From: Pseudomonas sp. LB-090624
GTDB taxonomy: Bacteria; Pseudomonadota; Gammaproteobacteria; Pseudomonadales; Pseudomonadaceae
Reading direction: 5' to 3'
NCBI RefSeq assembly: GCF_003205205.1
Contig: NZ_QJRL01000002.1
Coordinates: forward strand, 1-64,000
Length of the DNA: 64,000 bases
The notes under the pieces were generated by a model, which saw nothing but the letters and a program-made list of their open reading frames with translations, ran no database searches and was not told the origin of the DNA. Shown piece after piece: positions 46,249-54,907 of the stretch. The position numbers and the translations under genes were made by a program. Every line of letters begins with the position of its first letter. Within the stretch, counting starts at the first letter, position 1.

Positions 46249-48480
46249 ATGAACACTTGGTCGCGCCGTGCGCTGTTGGCCGCCGGTTTCTCCCTCACCG
46301 TTACCAGCGCCGCGTTTGCCGCGCTGTCTGATGTCGACCCGGGGCCCTACACCTTCGCCACCGGTGGCTACCCAATGTGGTACAAGGACGGTCTGGACCA
46401 GTCCTTGGAGCTGTGCCAGTCACGCGCCACCAGCACCCGGGTGCCGGGCACCCCGGCTGCCCCGTCCTACATGTGCACCCTGCTGCCCGAACCCGGCATC
46501 TACGATGACGCGCTGCCCCTGGTGTTCCCCGACAACTGGCCGCCGGAGATGTTCTGGTTCCTGGCCGAAGCTACCATCCCCGCCGTCGGCAACAGTGGCT
46601 ACGAGCTCGATGCCTACGTCGCCGGCCTGGAAGCGGCCTTCGCCGCCGAAAACCCGGTAGACGGCGACCAACAGAGCTTCGCGCGCATACGGATCCGGGT
46701 TTCGGTACCGACTGCAGGCGTCTATACGATCACCCACCCCTATGGTGTGGAGACGGTCAACGTCGCCACGCCCGGGCGGCGTGCGATCAACATCACCCGC
46801 GACGTCGGCATCGGCGCTCCCGGCAACTTCACCGGGGCCCTCAACGGCGCCCTGGGGCCATGGCTGCGCGGCGTGGGCGGGCCCTACACCGAGGTCAACC
46901 CCGACACTGGCGCCAGCGAAACCTTCATCGGTGACCCAAACCGCCCTGAAGCCGTGGTCGGCAGCCCGTTCAACACCAACTTCATCCGCATCGACGGCCC
47001 TCCCGGGCGGATCGAGACGGCACTGTTCACGGTCTCCGGCAAAGTGCTGGACCAGCGCGCGCAAACGCCGGTATCCCTGGAACGTGCTACCTACTCACGC
47101 AATGCCACCGGTACGCGTACCGAAGTGTTCGCCAAGGCCCCCAAAGAGGCCAGCCTGTGCATGCGCAACGGTATCGCCTTGGTCGGCATTCCACCTTCGC
47201 CCTGCCAGTTCACCCTCACCGCCGACAACAACGGGCTGTTCTTCCACCAGCAGCCCGGTACCGACGCACCGCCAACGGTGGTTGTGGTCACCGCCAGCAA
47301 CACGGCGGCCGGCACCCAGCCGACCGCGCTGTCGAGCAAGCTCACCGACGTGGTCAAGGTCAGCACCGCACGCTACGACTGGGCCAACAAGCGCCTGCTG
47401 ATCGAGGCCAGTTCCAGCGATGAAGTGGCGATCCCGGACCTGCTTGCCCAAGGCTATGGCCGCATGTCCAAGTCGGGCACGCTGCAAAGCCTGACCGTCA
47501 ACGACGTGGCGCAGCCACCGGCCACCGTCACGGTCAAGTCCGCACGCGGCGGTAGCGATGTCGAGCCGGTGATCGTGGTCGGCAACGCGCCGGTCGAGGC
47601 TGCCAACCAGCCGCCGCTGGCCCAGGCCGATATCGGCAGCACCAGTGTCGGAGTACCGATTACCCTGAACCTGCTGCAGAACGACAGCGACCCGGACGGT
47701 AACGTACCGCTGACCATCAGCGACCTCACCCAACCAGGCACTGGCCTGGGCGGGGTGGTGCTCAACGGCACCACATCGATCACCTACACACCGCCAGCCG
47801 GCGCCACGCAACCGCTGGTAGCCACCTTCAACTACCAGGCGATGGATGCCAAAGGCCTGAAGTCGACACCGGCCACGGTCACCATCAACGTTGCGCCTAA
47901 CCAGGCACCCACCGCCAACCCGGAGACCGTCGCTACCCTGGGCGTACCACTGACCATCAATGTGCTGGCCAACGATACCGACCCGGAAGGCAACCTGCCG
48001 TTGGCCGTGGCGACCGTCACCCAGCCAGCCGCCGGCCGTGGCACGGTCAGTACCGACGGCGCCACGGTGACCTACACCCCTCCGGCCACCGTGACCACTG
48101 CCTTCAGCACCACGTTTACCTACCAGGTACGCGACTCGCTCGGCGCGCTGTCGACGCCGGGTACGGTCACCGTCAACGTGTCGCCACGGCCTGCCGCGGA
48201 AACCTTCACAGTCACGGCAGCCACGGTCACGGCGCGCTCCAACAACCGTTACAACTGGGACATCAGTGGCACCTCATCGGTGACTACCGGCAACGTCGTT
48301 ACCGTGCGGGTTACCACCACCACCGGCGTGCAGACCCTGGGCACCACCACCGTCCCGGTCACCGGCCGCTGGCGCCTGGCGGTCAGTAACAGCACCACGA
48401 TAATCCCGACCGCCGCGCCGACGGCGACCATCACCACCAGCACGGGTACCACCCGCACCGTCAACGTGGTCGTGCAGTAA
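46249..48480 (+). CDS. Secreted paralogue with Ig/cadherin-like C-terminal repeats
   Basis: A 743-residue protein that aligns with the preceding one from residue 1. It has a signal peptide, DPGPYTFATGGYPMWYKD, Cys56, Cys76 and the same PTAGVYTITHPYGVE segment. The homology ends near residue 445 (RGGSDVEPVIV). Then come two cadherin/Ig-like repeats (about 453-550 and 551-648; LNLLQNDSDPDGN, INVLANDTDPEGN) and a threonine/valine-rich tail. The signal peptide carries SRRALLA, reminiscent of a twin-arginine motif but without the usual Lys. The start is ATG 46249, with AAGGAGG 7 bases ahead; the frame opens at 46213. Its function is unknown. Confidence 0.87.
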   Translation: MNTWSRRALLAAGFSLTVTSAAFAALSDVDPGPYTFATGGYPMWYKDGLDQSLELCQSRATSTRVPGTPAAPSYMCTLLPEPGIYDDALPLVFPDNWPPEMFWFLAEATIPAVGNSGYELDAYVAGLEAAFAAENPVDGDQQSFARIRIRVSVPTAGVYTITHPYGVETVNVATPGRRAINITRDVGIGAPGNFTGALNGALGPWLRGVGGPYTEVNPDTGASETFIGDPNRPEAVVGSPFNTNFIRIDGPPGRIETALFTVSGKVLDQRAQTPVSLERATYSRNATGTRTEVFAKAPKEASLCMRNGIALVGIPPSPCQFTLTADNNGLFFHQQPGTDAPPTVVVVTASNTAAGTQPTALSSKLTDVVKVSTARYDWANKRLLIEASSSDEVAIPDLLAQGYGRMSKSGTLQSLTVNDVAQPPATVTVKSARGGSDVEPVIVVGNAPVEAANQPPLAQADIGSTSVGVPITLNLLQNDSDPDGNVPLTISDLTQPGTGLGGVVLNGTTSITYTPPAGATQPLVATFNYQAMDAKGLKSTPATVTINVAPNQAPTANPETVATLGVPLTINVLANDTDPEGNLPLAVATVTQPAAGRGTVSTDGATVTYTPPATVTTAFSTTFTYQVRDSLGALSTPGTVTVNVSPRPAAETFTVTAATVTARSNNRYNWDISGTSSVTTGNVVTVRVTTTTGVQTLGTTTVPVTGRWRLAVSNSTTIIPTAAPTATITTSTGTTRTVNVVVQ

Positions 48481-48495
48481 CGGCGGGGTAACGCG

Positions 48496-48969
48496 ATGAA
48501 ACGCTTGTATCCAGTGCTGCTCAGCCTGGCCCTGGTGGGCCAGGCCAGTTGGGCCGACGACCTGATGGACAATGCCGACCTTGCACCCGGCAACGACCTC
48601 GGCGAACCGGTGATCATCCGCCTGCTGCCGGTCGGCGCTGGTCAGGCCGCGGTGATCGAGCAGCAAGGGTCGGGCAACCGCGCCGCCCTCGACCAGAACG
48701 GCCAGGCCTTGCTGGGCCGTATCGTCCAGGCCGGCGGTGCGCAGGAAGCCTACATCCTGCAAGAAGGTAGTGACCTGATGGCCAGCATCAGCCAGCAGGG
48801 CAATGGCAACAGCGCGTCGATCCGCCAGAGCGGCAGCAGCAACAGCGCTGCCATCGAGCAGATCGGCAACGACAACAGCGCCAGCATCGTGCAGTCCGGC
48901 TCGGGCCTCAACAGCTCCGTGACCCAGGCTGGCAATGGCCAGCATGTTCAGATCACCCAATTCCGATAG
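48496..48969 (+). CDS. Small curlin-repeat protein, CsgB-like
   Basis: A 157-residue protein with a signal peptide (cleavage after residue 20, QASWA). From about residue 50 it has repeats of the curlin form AxIxQxGxxNxA, such as AAVIEQQGSGNRAAL, SASIRQSGSSNSAAI and SASIVQSGSG. The size and position are those of CsgB, the minor subunit that nucleates polymerisation. The C-terminus (HVQITQFR) has the irregular last repeat typical of CsgB. It lies 15 bases after the preceding gene and 16 bases before the large curlin gene. The call is strong for the repeat type; the nucleator role is inference. Confidence 0.87.
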   Translation: MKRLYPVLLSLALVGQASWADDLMDNADLAPGNDLGEPVIIRLLPVGAGQAAVIEQQGSGNRAALDQNGQALLGRIVQAGGAQEAYILQEGSDLMASISQQGNGNSASIRQSGSSNSAAIEQIGNDNSASIVQSGSGLNSSVTQAGNGQHVQITQFR

Positions 48970-48985
48970 ACCTGGAGGCACCACC

Positions 48986-50431
48986 ATGTACAAGCTCGCT
49001 CCCTTAAGTGCCGCTATCGTTCTGGCCTTGGCAGGCCAGGCCATGGCTGCTGACAGCACCTCGTCACAGACCCAGGACGGCAAGGAAAACATCGCCGAGG
49101 TCAGCCAGACCGCTGCCCCCTTTGCTTCAGCCACCCAGAACCAGACGGGTAAAGGCCATAACCACCTCGCGGTGCAATCCGAGAGCACCAGCGACATCCA
49201 GCAAAGTGCCAATGGCTCGTACAACGCTGGGTACGCCGAGCAGCTATTCGAAAACGGCAGCCAGATAACCCAGCAGGCCAGCGGTAACTACAACGATGCC
49301 TTCGCCAGCCAGTCGTTGGGCACCAGCAACGAGGCCCTGCAAACCCAGCAAGGCGCCGAGAACCGCTCGACCGTGTGGCAGGACAGCCAGGAAGGCAGCA
49401 AAGCCACCACCTGGCAATCCGGCCAACGTAACGAAGCCTTCGTCGAGCAGACATTCGGCGGTACCAATAACCGCAGCACCGTCAACCAGACCGGCCAGGA
49501 CAACTACGCGGCGGCAGAGCACCTCAACTACATCGATGGCGATATCCAGGTGTACCAGGATGGCCGCGAAAACTGGGCCTACGGCGACCAGCGCGACGGC
49601 ACCGGCGGCACCATCGGTATTGGCCAGTACGGGACTGGCAACTCGGTCGAAGTGTGGCAGGACAACCAGCTTGGCAGCCAGGCCTCGGTCACCCAATCAG
49701 GGCAGCTCAACGAGGGCTACATCGACCAGAGCTTCGGTACCGACAACAAGGTCAGCCTTGCGCAACAAGGCCGCGCCAACGCCAGCTGGTCGGACCAGTT
49801 CGAGACCAACAATTCGAACACCACCATTACCCAGACCGGCAACAACAACCTGCACTACACCTACCAGAATGGTGAGAACCTCAACCTGACCATCAACACC
49901 AAGGGCAATGGCAACACCATCACCGCCAGCAACTGGAAAGGCGCGAAGATGGGTGGCCAGTTCGGTACCAACCAGACCGCCACCATCAACCAGAACGGCA
50001 ACGGCAACGGCGTGAACCTGACCCAGAACGGTGAAAACCATGTGGCCACGCTGAACCAGAAAGGTACCGGCAACCAGATGCAGACCAAGCAGGCCGACAG
50101 CAACAACGAGCTGTACTTCGAGCAGAACGGTACCGACAACATCCTGATCGCTGACCAGCGCGGCACCGATAACTATGCCTACGGCAATAGCCAAGGCACC
50201 GGTAACGCGATCAACCTCGACCAGTCGGGCTACAGCAACCAGAGCTATACCAACCAGCTGTACGGTGGCGGCAACGAAGCCACCATCAAGCAGACTGACA
50301 GCATCAACGTCGCCTACGTGACCCAGGGAGGCCAGGGCAACCAAGCGTTCGTCGACCAGAGCGGTATCGCGCAAACCGCCACTATCACCCAGCTGGGCAG
50401 CGCGAACATGGCCACTGTGACCCAGAAGTAA
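48986..50431 (+). CDS. Large curlin-repeat protein, CsgA-like fibre subunit
   Basis: A 481-residue protein, much longer than E. coli CsgA (151). The signal peptide ends at AMA (residue 21). The rest is built of around twenty curlin-type units with Q and N at fixed spacing, such as TATINQNGNGNGVNLTQ, HVATLNQKGTGNQM and VAYVTQGGQGNQAFV. Nearly all repeats end in NxA or NxE and have Gln near the fifth position. It is expected to form beta-solenoid amyloid fibres outside the cell. A GGAGG ribosome site precedes ATG 48986. It ends the operon just before a rho-independent terminator. Confidence 0.88.
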   Translation: MYKLAPLSAAIVLALAGQAMAADSTSSQTQDGKENIAEVSQTAAPFASATQNQTGKGHNHLAVQSESTSDIQQSANGSYNAGYAEQLFENGSQITQQASGNYNDAFASQSLGTSNEALQTQQGAENRSTVWQDSQEGSKATTWQSGQRNEAFVEQTFGGTNNRSTVNQTGQDNYAAAEHLNYIDGDIQVYQDGRENWAYGDQRDGTGGTIGIGQYGTGNSVEVWQDNQLGSQASVTQSGQLNEGYIDQSFGTDNKVSLAQQGRANASWSDQFETNNSNTTITQTGNNNLHYTYQNGENLNLTINTKGNGNTITASNWKGAKMGGQFGTNQTATINQNGNGNGVNLTQNGENHVATLNQKGTGNQMQTKQADSNNELYFEQNGTDNILIADQRGTDNYAYGNSQGTGNAINLDQSGYSNQSYTNQLYGGGNEATIKQTDSINVAYVTQGGQGNQAFVDQSGIAQTATITQLGSANMATVTQK

Positions 50432-50445
50432 ACCTCTCCCCCCTT

Positions 50446-50486
50446 GAACCGCGGTGCTCCTCTCCCTGGTGCCGCGGTTCCTTTTT
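50446..50486 (+). terminator. Rho-independent terminator after the curlin operon
   Basis: GAACCGCGG (50446-50454) and CCGCGGTTC (50472-50480) form a perfect 9-base stem with a 17-base loop, followed by CTTTTT. It lies 14 bases after the last curlin stop codon. Confidence 0.82.
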
Positions 50487-50619
50487 CTGGGGCTCGACAA
50501 ACGACGGCCTGTTGAAGCAACCCCGTGCGGCGAACGTGGTGTAATGGTCGCTGATCCCGCGAATAGGCCAGGGGCTGAAAGCGCATTACAATTGGCCTAC
50601 CAGAACCGATGCCCTGTCC

Positions 50620-51267
50620 ATGATCCAGTCCGACCTTGACCTGTTCGGCCACCAGCCGCAACGCCTGGCCAGCCACACGGTGCTGCTGCCGGGCTTCGCC
50701 CTGGCCGAAATCGAGCCGGTGCTCGATGCCCTGCGCCCGGTGCTGCGCGCCGCCCCATTCCGCCACATGCACACCCCGGGAGGCTTGCGCATGGCGGTAG
50801 GCCTGACCAACTGCGGCGCACTGGGCTGGGTCAGTGACGAACAGGGCTATCGCTACAGCGCCAGCGACCCGCTCAGCGGCCAACCCTGGCCCGCCCTGCC
50901 CCAGGTTTTGCTCAGCCTGGCCGCCCGCGCCGCCGCCATGGCGGGGTTCGATGGCTTCGTCCCGGATGCCTGCCTGGTCAATCATTACCTGCCCGGTACC
51001 CGTCTGAGCCTGCACCAGGACCGCGACGAGCAGGACTTTGGCCAGCCCATCGTTTCGGTGTCGCTGGGCCTGCCAGCGGTGTTCCTGTTCGGCGGCTTGC
51101 AGCGCGCCGACAAGGCCCGACGCGTACCGCTCAGCCACGGCGATGTACTGGTGTGGGGTGGCGAAGACCGCTTGCGCTTCCACGGCGTGCTGCCGGTCAA
51201 GCCAGGCGTGCATCCGCGTCTGGGCGAGCGGCGCATCAACCTGACCTTGCGCAAGGCCGGGCCCTGA
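50620..51267 (+). CDS. alkB: Alpha-ketoglutarate-dependent dioxygenase AlkB family protein
   Basis: A 215-residue Fe(II)/2-oxoglutarate dioxygenase of the AlkB family, which repairs 1-methyladenine and 3-methylcytosine by oxidative demethylation. The iron triad is His-x-Asp in LHQDRDEQ, plus the His in RFHGV, and the 2-oxoglutarate contact is Arg in RRINLTLRK. The length equals E. coli AlkB. It lies alone, but an AlkA-type glycosylase gene is 2 kb downstream on the other strand. Confidence 0.93.
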   Translation: MIQSDLDLFGHQPQRLASHTVLLPGFALAEIEPVLDALRPVLRAAPFRHMHTPGGLRMAVGLTNCGALGWVSDEQGYRYSASDPLSGQPWPALPQVLLSLAARAAAMAGFDGFVPDACLVNHYLPGTRLSLHQDRDEQDFGQPIVSVSLGLPAVFLFGGLQRADKARRVPLSHGDVLVWGGEDRLRFHGVLPVKPGVHPRLGERRINLTLRKAGP

Positions 51268-51436
51268 ACAAGGTCGGTCATGTGCCGCTCGGCGCAAATA
51301 CGATGAACGCTCATGAAACATGTTGAACATCTGCGCCAGGCAAGCTTCAAATGATAAGCCGCGCCTTACTCTGCCTGGAGCCAGCCATGCCCAATCCGCC
51401 CAGCCTGTCGAACCGCCGCAACGGAGCCCCGCGCTG

Positions 51437-51724
51437 ATGAAGATGCCCGGCCGTGCACCCAATGCCTCGTTGCAACTCGATTACGTACGCGACACCTTGT
51501 TCGGCCCGGTGGCGCAGAGCGTGGAATGCGAGTGCCAGCTGGCCCCGCTCAACCTGCAAGGCCGCCCGGCACTGCGCCTGCATATCTGCCCGCCATTGCC
51601 CGATAAAGTCGACCGTGCCCACAGCATGGCGTTCATGTGGGACGGGCGCAGCTACCACGGTGTAGTCCGCGACAAAGGCAAATGTGGCGACGGCGGCCTG
51701 AACCTGCTGCTGGAGCTGCAGTAA
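51437..51724 (+). CDS. Small protein of unknown function
   Basis: A 95-residue soluble protein starting MKMPGRAPNASLQLDYVRDTLFG, with no signal peptide or membrane helix. It has two cysteines close together (ECECQLAPL) and a C-terminal LLLEL. The frame extends upstream to 51320, but ATG 51437 has GGAG upstream. I do not recognise a family. Its neighbours give no clue. Confidence 0.6.
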   Translation: MKMPGRAPNASLQLDYVRDTLFGPVAQSVECECQLAPLNLQGRPALRLHICPPLPDKVDRAHSMAFMWDGRSYHGVVRDKGKCGDGGLNLLLELQ

Positions 51725-51809
51725 GCCGATCAACGGCGACCATCCCGGCTGAACCGGCTGCGCGCAGCCTGGCTCCATAGCAAAAGGGCCACACCTGCTG
51801 GAGTACGCC

Positions 51810-52424
51810 ATGAACAGTCCGTTGCTCAAGCTCTTTACCCACCCGGCCGACGCTTGGCTGGAGATCCGCCGGGCCGAGGAAGATCACCCACAGCAATACC
51901 TGCCGCGCCTGCTGATGCTGGCGCTGATCCCTGCCGTATGCCTGTTTGTCGGCACCACCACCTTTGGCTGGAGCCTCGCGGCCGAGGAGCGGGTACGTCT
52001 GAGCATGGGCAGCGCCGCGCAACTGGCGGGGCTTTTGTATGCCTCCACGGTCATCGGCGTGATGCTGATGGGGGTGATCATCCGCGGGATGTCACGCGGG
52101 TTCGATGCGCAACCCAGCCTAAACCAGTGCATCGGCTTCGCCGCCTACTGCGCGACACCGTGGTTCTTTGCCGGGGTGGTTGGCCTGGTGCCGATTCGCT
52201 GGGTGGCGTTCACTGCGCTGCTGGCCGCCTCGGCCTATGCCAGTGTTTTGCTGTATGGCGGGTTGCAGACGTTCCTGCGGCTGAAGAAAGAGCAGGCCAT
52301 GCTATTCGCGACATGCGTCTGGGGCGTGGGCTTGCTGGTGATGGTGACCATTCTGGTCGCGATGATCCTGTTCTGGTTCAATGGCCTGATGCCAGAGTAT
52401 GTACGCCCGGCCAGCCTGGGCTGA
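51810..52424 (+). CDS. Yip1 family membrane protein
   Basis: This 204-residue protein has a short cytoplasmic N-terminus (LFTHPADAWLEIRRAEED, the Yip1 entry motif) and five predicted membrane helices with typical spacing. Bacterial Yip1 proteins have no defined function. The next gene downstream, DUF1652, converges on it with 19 bases between the stops. Confidence 0.85.
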   Translation: MNSPLLKLFTHPADAWLEIRRAEEDHPQQYLPRLLMLALIPAVCLFVGTTTFGWSLAAEERVRLSMGSAAQLAGLLYASTVIGVMLMGVIIRGMSRGFDAQPSLNQCIGFAAYCATPWFFAGVVGLVPIRWVAFTALLAASAYASVLLYGGLQTFLRLKKEQAMLFATCVWGVGLLVMVTILVAMILFWFNGLMPEYVRPASLG

Positions 52425-52443
52425 CCGGGGCACGCGGGCGCAT

Positions 52444-52704
52444 TCAGGCAATTGCCTTGACCGGCGTCGGGCGGGTGTCACGCAGCGCATGCAGTTGCCC
52501 GACCAGGTTTACCACGTCACGGCAACTGTTGAGGTTTTGCAACGGGATTTTGTGAAGCGTCACACCCTCGTCAAGACTCTGGCCCTGGCCGAGGCGGATG
52601 GTCAGGTTGGTGCCGTCCAGGCAGCTGACTTCACAGCGATCCGGCAGGCAGGCCTGCTCGATCATCTGCCGCATCTCTAGCATCGAAACTCCAATCAACG
52701 ACAT
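52444..52704 (-). CDS. DUF1652 small protein
   Basis: An 86-residue protein of the Pseudomonas-specific DUF1652 family, recognised by MLEMRQMIEQACLPDRCEVSC. The function is unknown. It starts with ATG at 52704, with GAGAGGG upstream; a second ATG (52683) begins MLEMRQMI and is also possible. Confidence 0.82.
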   Translation of the reverse strand: MSLIGVSMLEMRQMIEQACLPDRCEVSCLDGTNLTIRLGQGQSLDEGVTLHKIPLQNLNSCRDVVNLVGQLHALRDTRPTPVKAIA

Positions 52705-52890
52705 GGTACGACCCTCTCTGTGGGATGGCCTGTTGTGTGGAAGTACGCCTTTTTCGGGCGGGGCGCCAATTGATAATGCCCATGCCCTGTTGGCCGTCCA
52801 TGCGCCAGGGCAATGATCATGCGGGGAATCCTCTAGCACCTTAGTGGAAGATCGCTCGCCACGGCTGGGTGTTCGAATGGAATGGCGAAC

Positions 52891-53817
52891 TTAGCGACGA
52901 GTGGTCCCAACAGGACTCAGCGATGCCCACAGGTGCTGTGCCGCGTAGGCCCGCCAGGGGCGCCACGCCAGTGACCGTTCGGCGAGCCGAGCCTGTTCAC
53001 CTTCGAGCAGGCGCAATGCCTTGATCAGGGCCACGTCACCCAACGGCAAGGCATCGGCTGCGCCAGCCTGGCGCAGCGCCAGGTACTGTGCACTCCAGGG
53101 GCCGATACCTTTCACCCTGCACAGGTTGCTCAGCAGGTCATCCAGCATTTGGCCGGGACGCAGCAGCCCTGGTGCAGCAAGCAAGGCATTGGCCAGGGTG
53201 CCGAGGGTCGCGGCGCGCGCCCTGGGCATACCCATGTTTTCGAACTGCGCAGTGGCCAAGGTTGCCAATGCCGGGAACACATGGCTCAGGCCCGTCGCGG
53301 TAAAGCGCAGGGGCACGCCGTGGCGCTGTACCAGGCGGCCAGCCAGGGTCATGGCGCCGGCTACGCTGATCTGTTGGCCCAACACCGTACGCATGGCTTG
53401 TTCGCACGCGTCCCACCCTTGTGGCACGCGCAGGCCTGGTCGGTGATCGAGCAAGGTTGCCATCAAAGGGTCCCGCGACAGATCGGCACGGATGCGCGCG
53501 GGATCGGCGTCCAGGTCGAACACCCGCCTCAGCTTCGCGATCAGGCCTGGTAACGCCGATGATGGAACGCCTTCAAGATGGATACGCAACTGGTCGCGCA
53601 CAGGGGTGGCATGCAGCACAGCGTGGCGGCCAGCGACGACCAGCGTGCGGCGATAGGTGCCGTCGTCGCAGGTCTCGATGCCAGGGATACAGCGGGCGGC
53701 GAGAAAGGCCAGGGTCGAGGGCCAGTGGTACGGGGCACGGTAACGCAGCCACAGGGTGTGGTGGCTGAGGGTGGTGGACGACCGGCGCACGGCGTGCAGG
53801 GTTGATAGCTTGGGCAT
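52891..53817 (-). CDS. DNA-3-methyladenine glycosylase II, AlkA-like
   Basis: A helix-hairpin-helix base-excision glycosylase of 308 residues. The hairpin LCRVKGIGPWSAQYLALR and the catalytic Asp in LPLGDVALIKAL place it in the AlkA family. The N-terminal AlkA_N domain starts at TLSHHTLWLRYRAPYHW. It removes alkylated purines in the cytosol. It lacks the Ada and AraC domains found fused in some relatives. The start ATG at 53817 is the second candidate in a longer frame (53898) and fits the usual length. Confidence 0.9.
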   Translation of the reverse strand: MPKLSTLHAVRRSSTTLSHHTLWLRYRAPYHWPSTLAFLAARCIPGIETCDDGTYRRTLVVAGRHAVLHATPVRDQLRIHLEGVPSSALPGLIAKLRRVFDLDADPARIRADLSRDPLMATLLDHRPGLRVPQGWDACEQAMRTVLGQQISVAGAMTLAGRLVQRHGVPLRFTATGLSHVFPALATLATAQFENMGMPRARAATLGTLANALLAAPGLLRPGQMLDDLLSNLCRVKGIGPWSAQYLALRQAGAADALPLGDVALIKALRLLEGEQARLAERSLAWRPWRAYAAQHLWASLSPVGTTRR

Positions 53818-53946
53818 GGGCCGATCATGCCAGAAATGGCCGGGGGCCAGTTCCTGTTCAAGGGCGCCGGGGCGCGCCGGGTCCCAGACGCGAGGCAAGG
53901 CCGCGGCCCCAGGTAAACGCGGATCCCTGTGGCAGCGGCCCAGTTT

Positions 53947-54813
53947 TCAACCCTGCACCTGCCCGAAGCGCCCGGCATGGAAGTCGTCGAACGACGCGGC
54001 GATTTCCGCCTGGCTGTTCATCACGAACGGGCCATAGCCAACGATCGGCTCATCGATCGGTTCACCGCTGAGCAGCAGCACACTGGCACCGTCCAGCGCT
54101 TCAATGCTCACGTTCTCACCTGCCCGGTCCAGCAACACCAGGCAGGAAGGCCCGGCCTCGCGCTCGCCATTGACCCGCAAGTTGCCGCGCAACACCACCA
54201 ACGCCGCATTGCGCCCGCCGGCCACCGGCAGTTGCAGGTTGGCGCCAGCGTTCAGCCGCAAGTCCCAGACATCCATGGGGGTAAAGGTGCGCGCCGGCCC
54301 TTGATGGCCACGGTAGTCACCGGCAATCACCCGCAGGCTACCGGCACCCGCGTCCAGTGCCACCACCGGGATATCATTGGCCAGTAACGTCTGGTAGCCG
54401 GCCGCTGCGCGCTTGTCTCGCGCCGGCAGGTTGACCCACAGCTGAACCATCTCCAGCGTACCGCCACTGTTGGCAAACCCCGGGGAATGAAACTCTTCAT
54501 GGATGATGCCATTGGCAGCGGTCATCCACTGCACATCCCCAGGGCCGATCAAGCCACCCGCCCCCGTCGAGTCACGGTGTTCCAGTTCGCCCTGATAGAC
54601 GATGGTCACTGTCTCGAAGCCGCGGTGCGGGTGCTGACCAACGCCGCGGCGGGCATGGGTTGGGGCGAAATCATGCGGGCCAGCATAGTCCAGCAGCAGA
54701 AACGGGCTGATGCGGCTGGCCAGGTTGTCGTATGTGAACAGGCTGCGCACCGGAAAGCCATCACCCACCCAATGGGCGTGAGGGCTGCTGTAGGTACCCA
54801 GGATCTTTTTCAT
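53947..54813 (-). CDS. Pirin family protein
   Basis: A bicupin pirin of 288 residues, with a metal site in the N-terminal cupin: HPHRGFETVTIVYQGELEHRDS gives His-x-His and the more distal His-Glu ligands (IIHEEFHS). The second cupin ends near FDDFHAGRFGQ. Bacterial pirins are iron-binding; some have quercetinase activity. ATG 54813 has GAGGAG ahead. It is transcribed alone. Confidence 0.92.
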   Translation of the reverse strand: MKKILGTYSSPHAHWVGDGFPVRSLFTYDNLASRISPFLLLDYAGPHDFAPTHARRGVGQHPHRGFETVTIVYQGELEHRDSTGAGGLIGPGDVQWMTAANGIIHEEFHSPGFANSGGTLEMVQLWVNLPARDKRAAAGYQTLLANDIPVVALDAGAGSLRVIAGDYRGHQGPARTFTPMDVWDLRLNAGANLQLPVAGGRNAALVVLRGNLRVNGEREAGPSCLVLLDRAGENVSIEALDGASVLLLSGEPIDEPIVGYGPFVMNSQAEIAASFDDFHAGRFGQVQG

Positions 54814-54907
54814 GAGAAGGCTCCTCTTGGCTGGGATAACCTTATCAATGATGCCAATGTATCGATAGACAGAAGAAACAGGCCAGATCGTTCCATGGAT
54901 GGAACAG

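Noticed and set aside
48496..50431. Regular DNA repeats resembling a CRISPR or VNTR array
   Set aside because: The periodicity is in the protein (curlin units with Gln, Gly and Asn). The DNA repeats are imperfect and in frame, without identical repeats or spacers.
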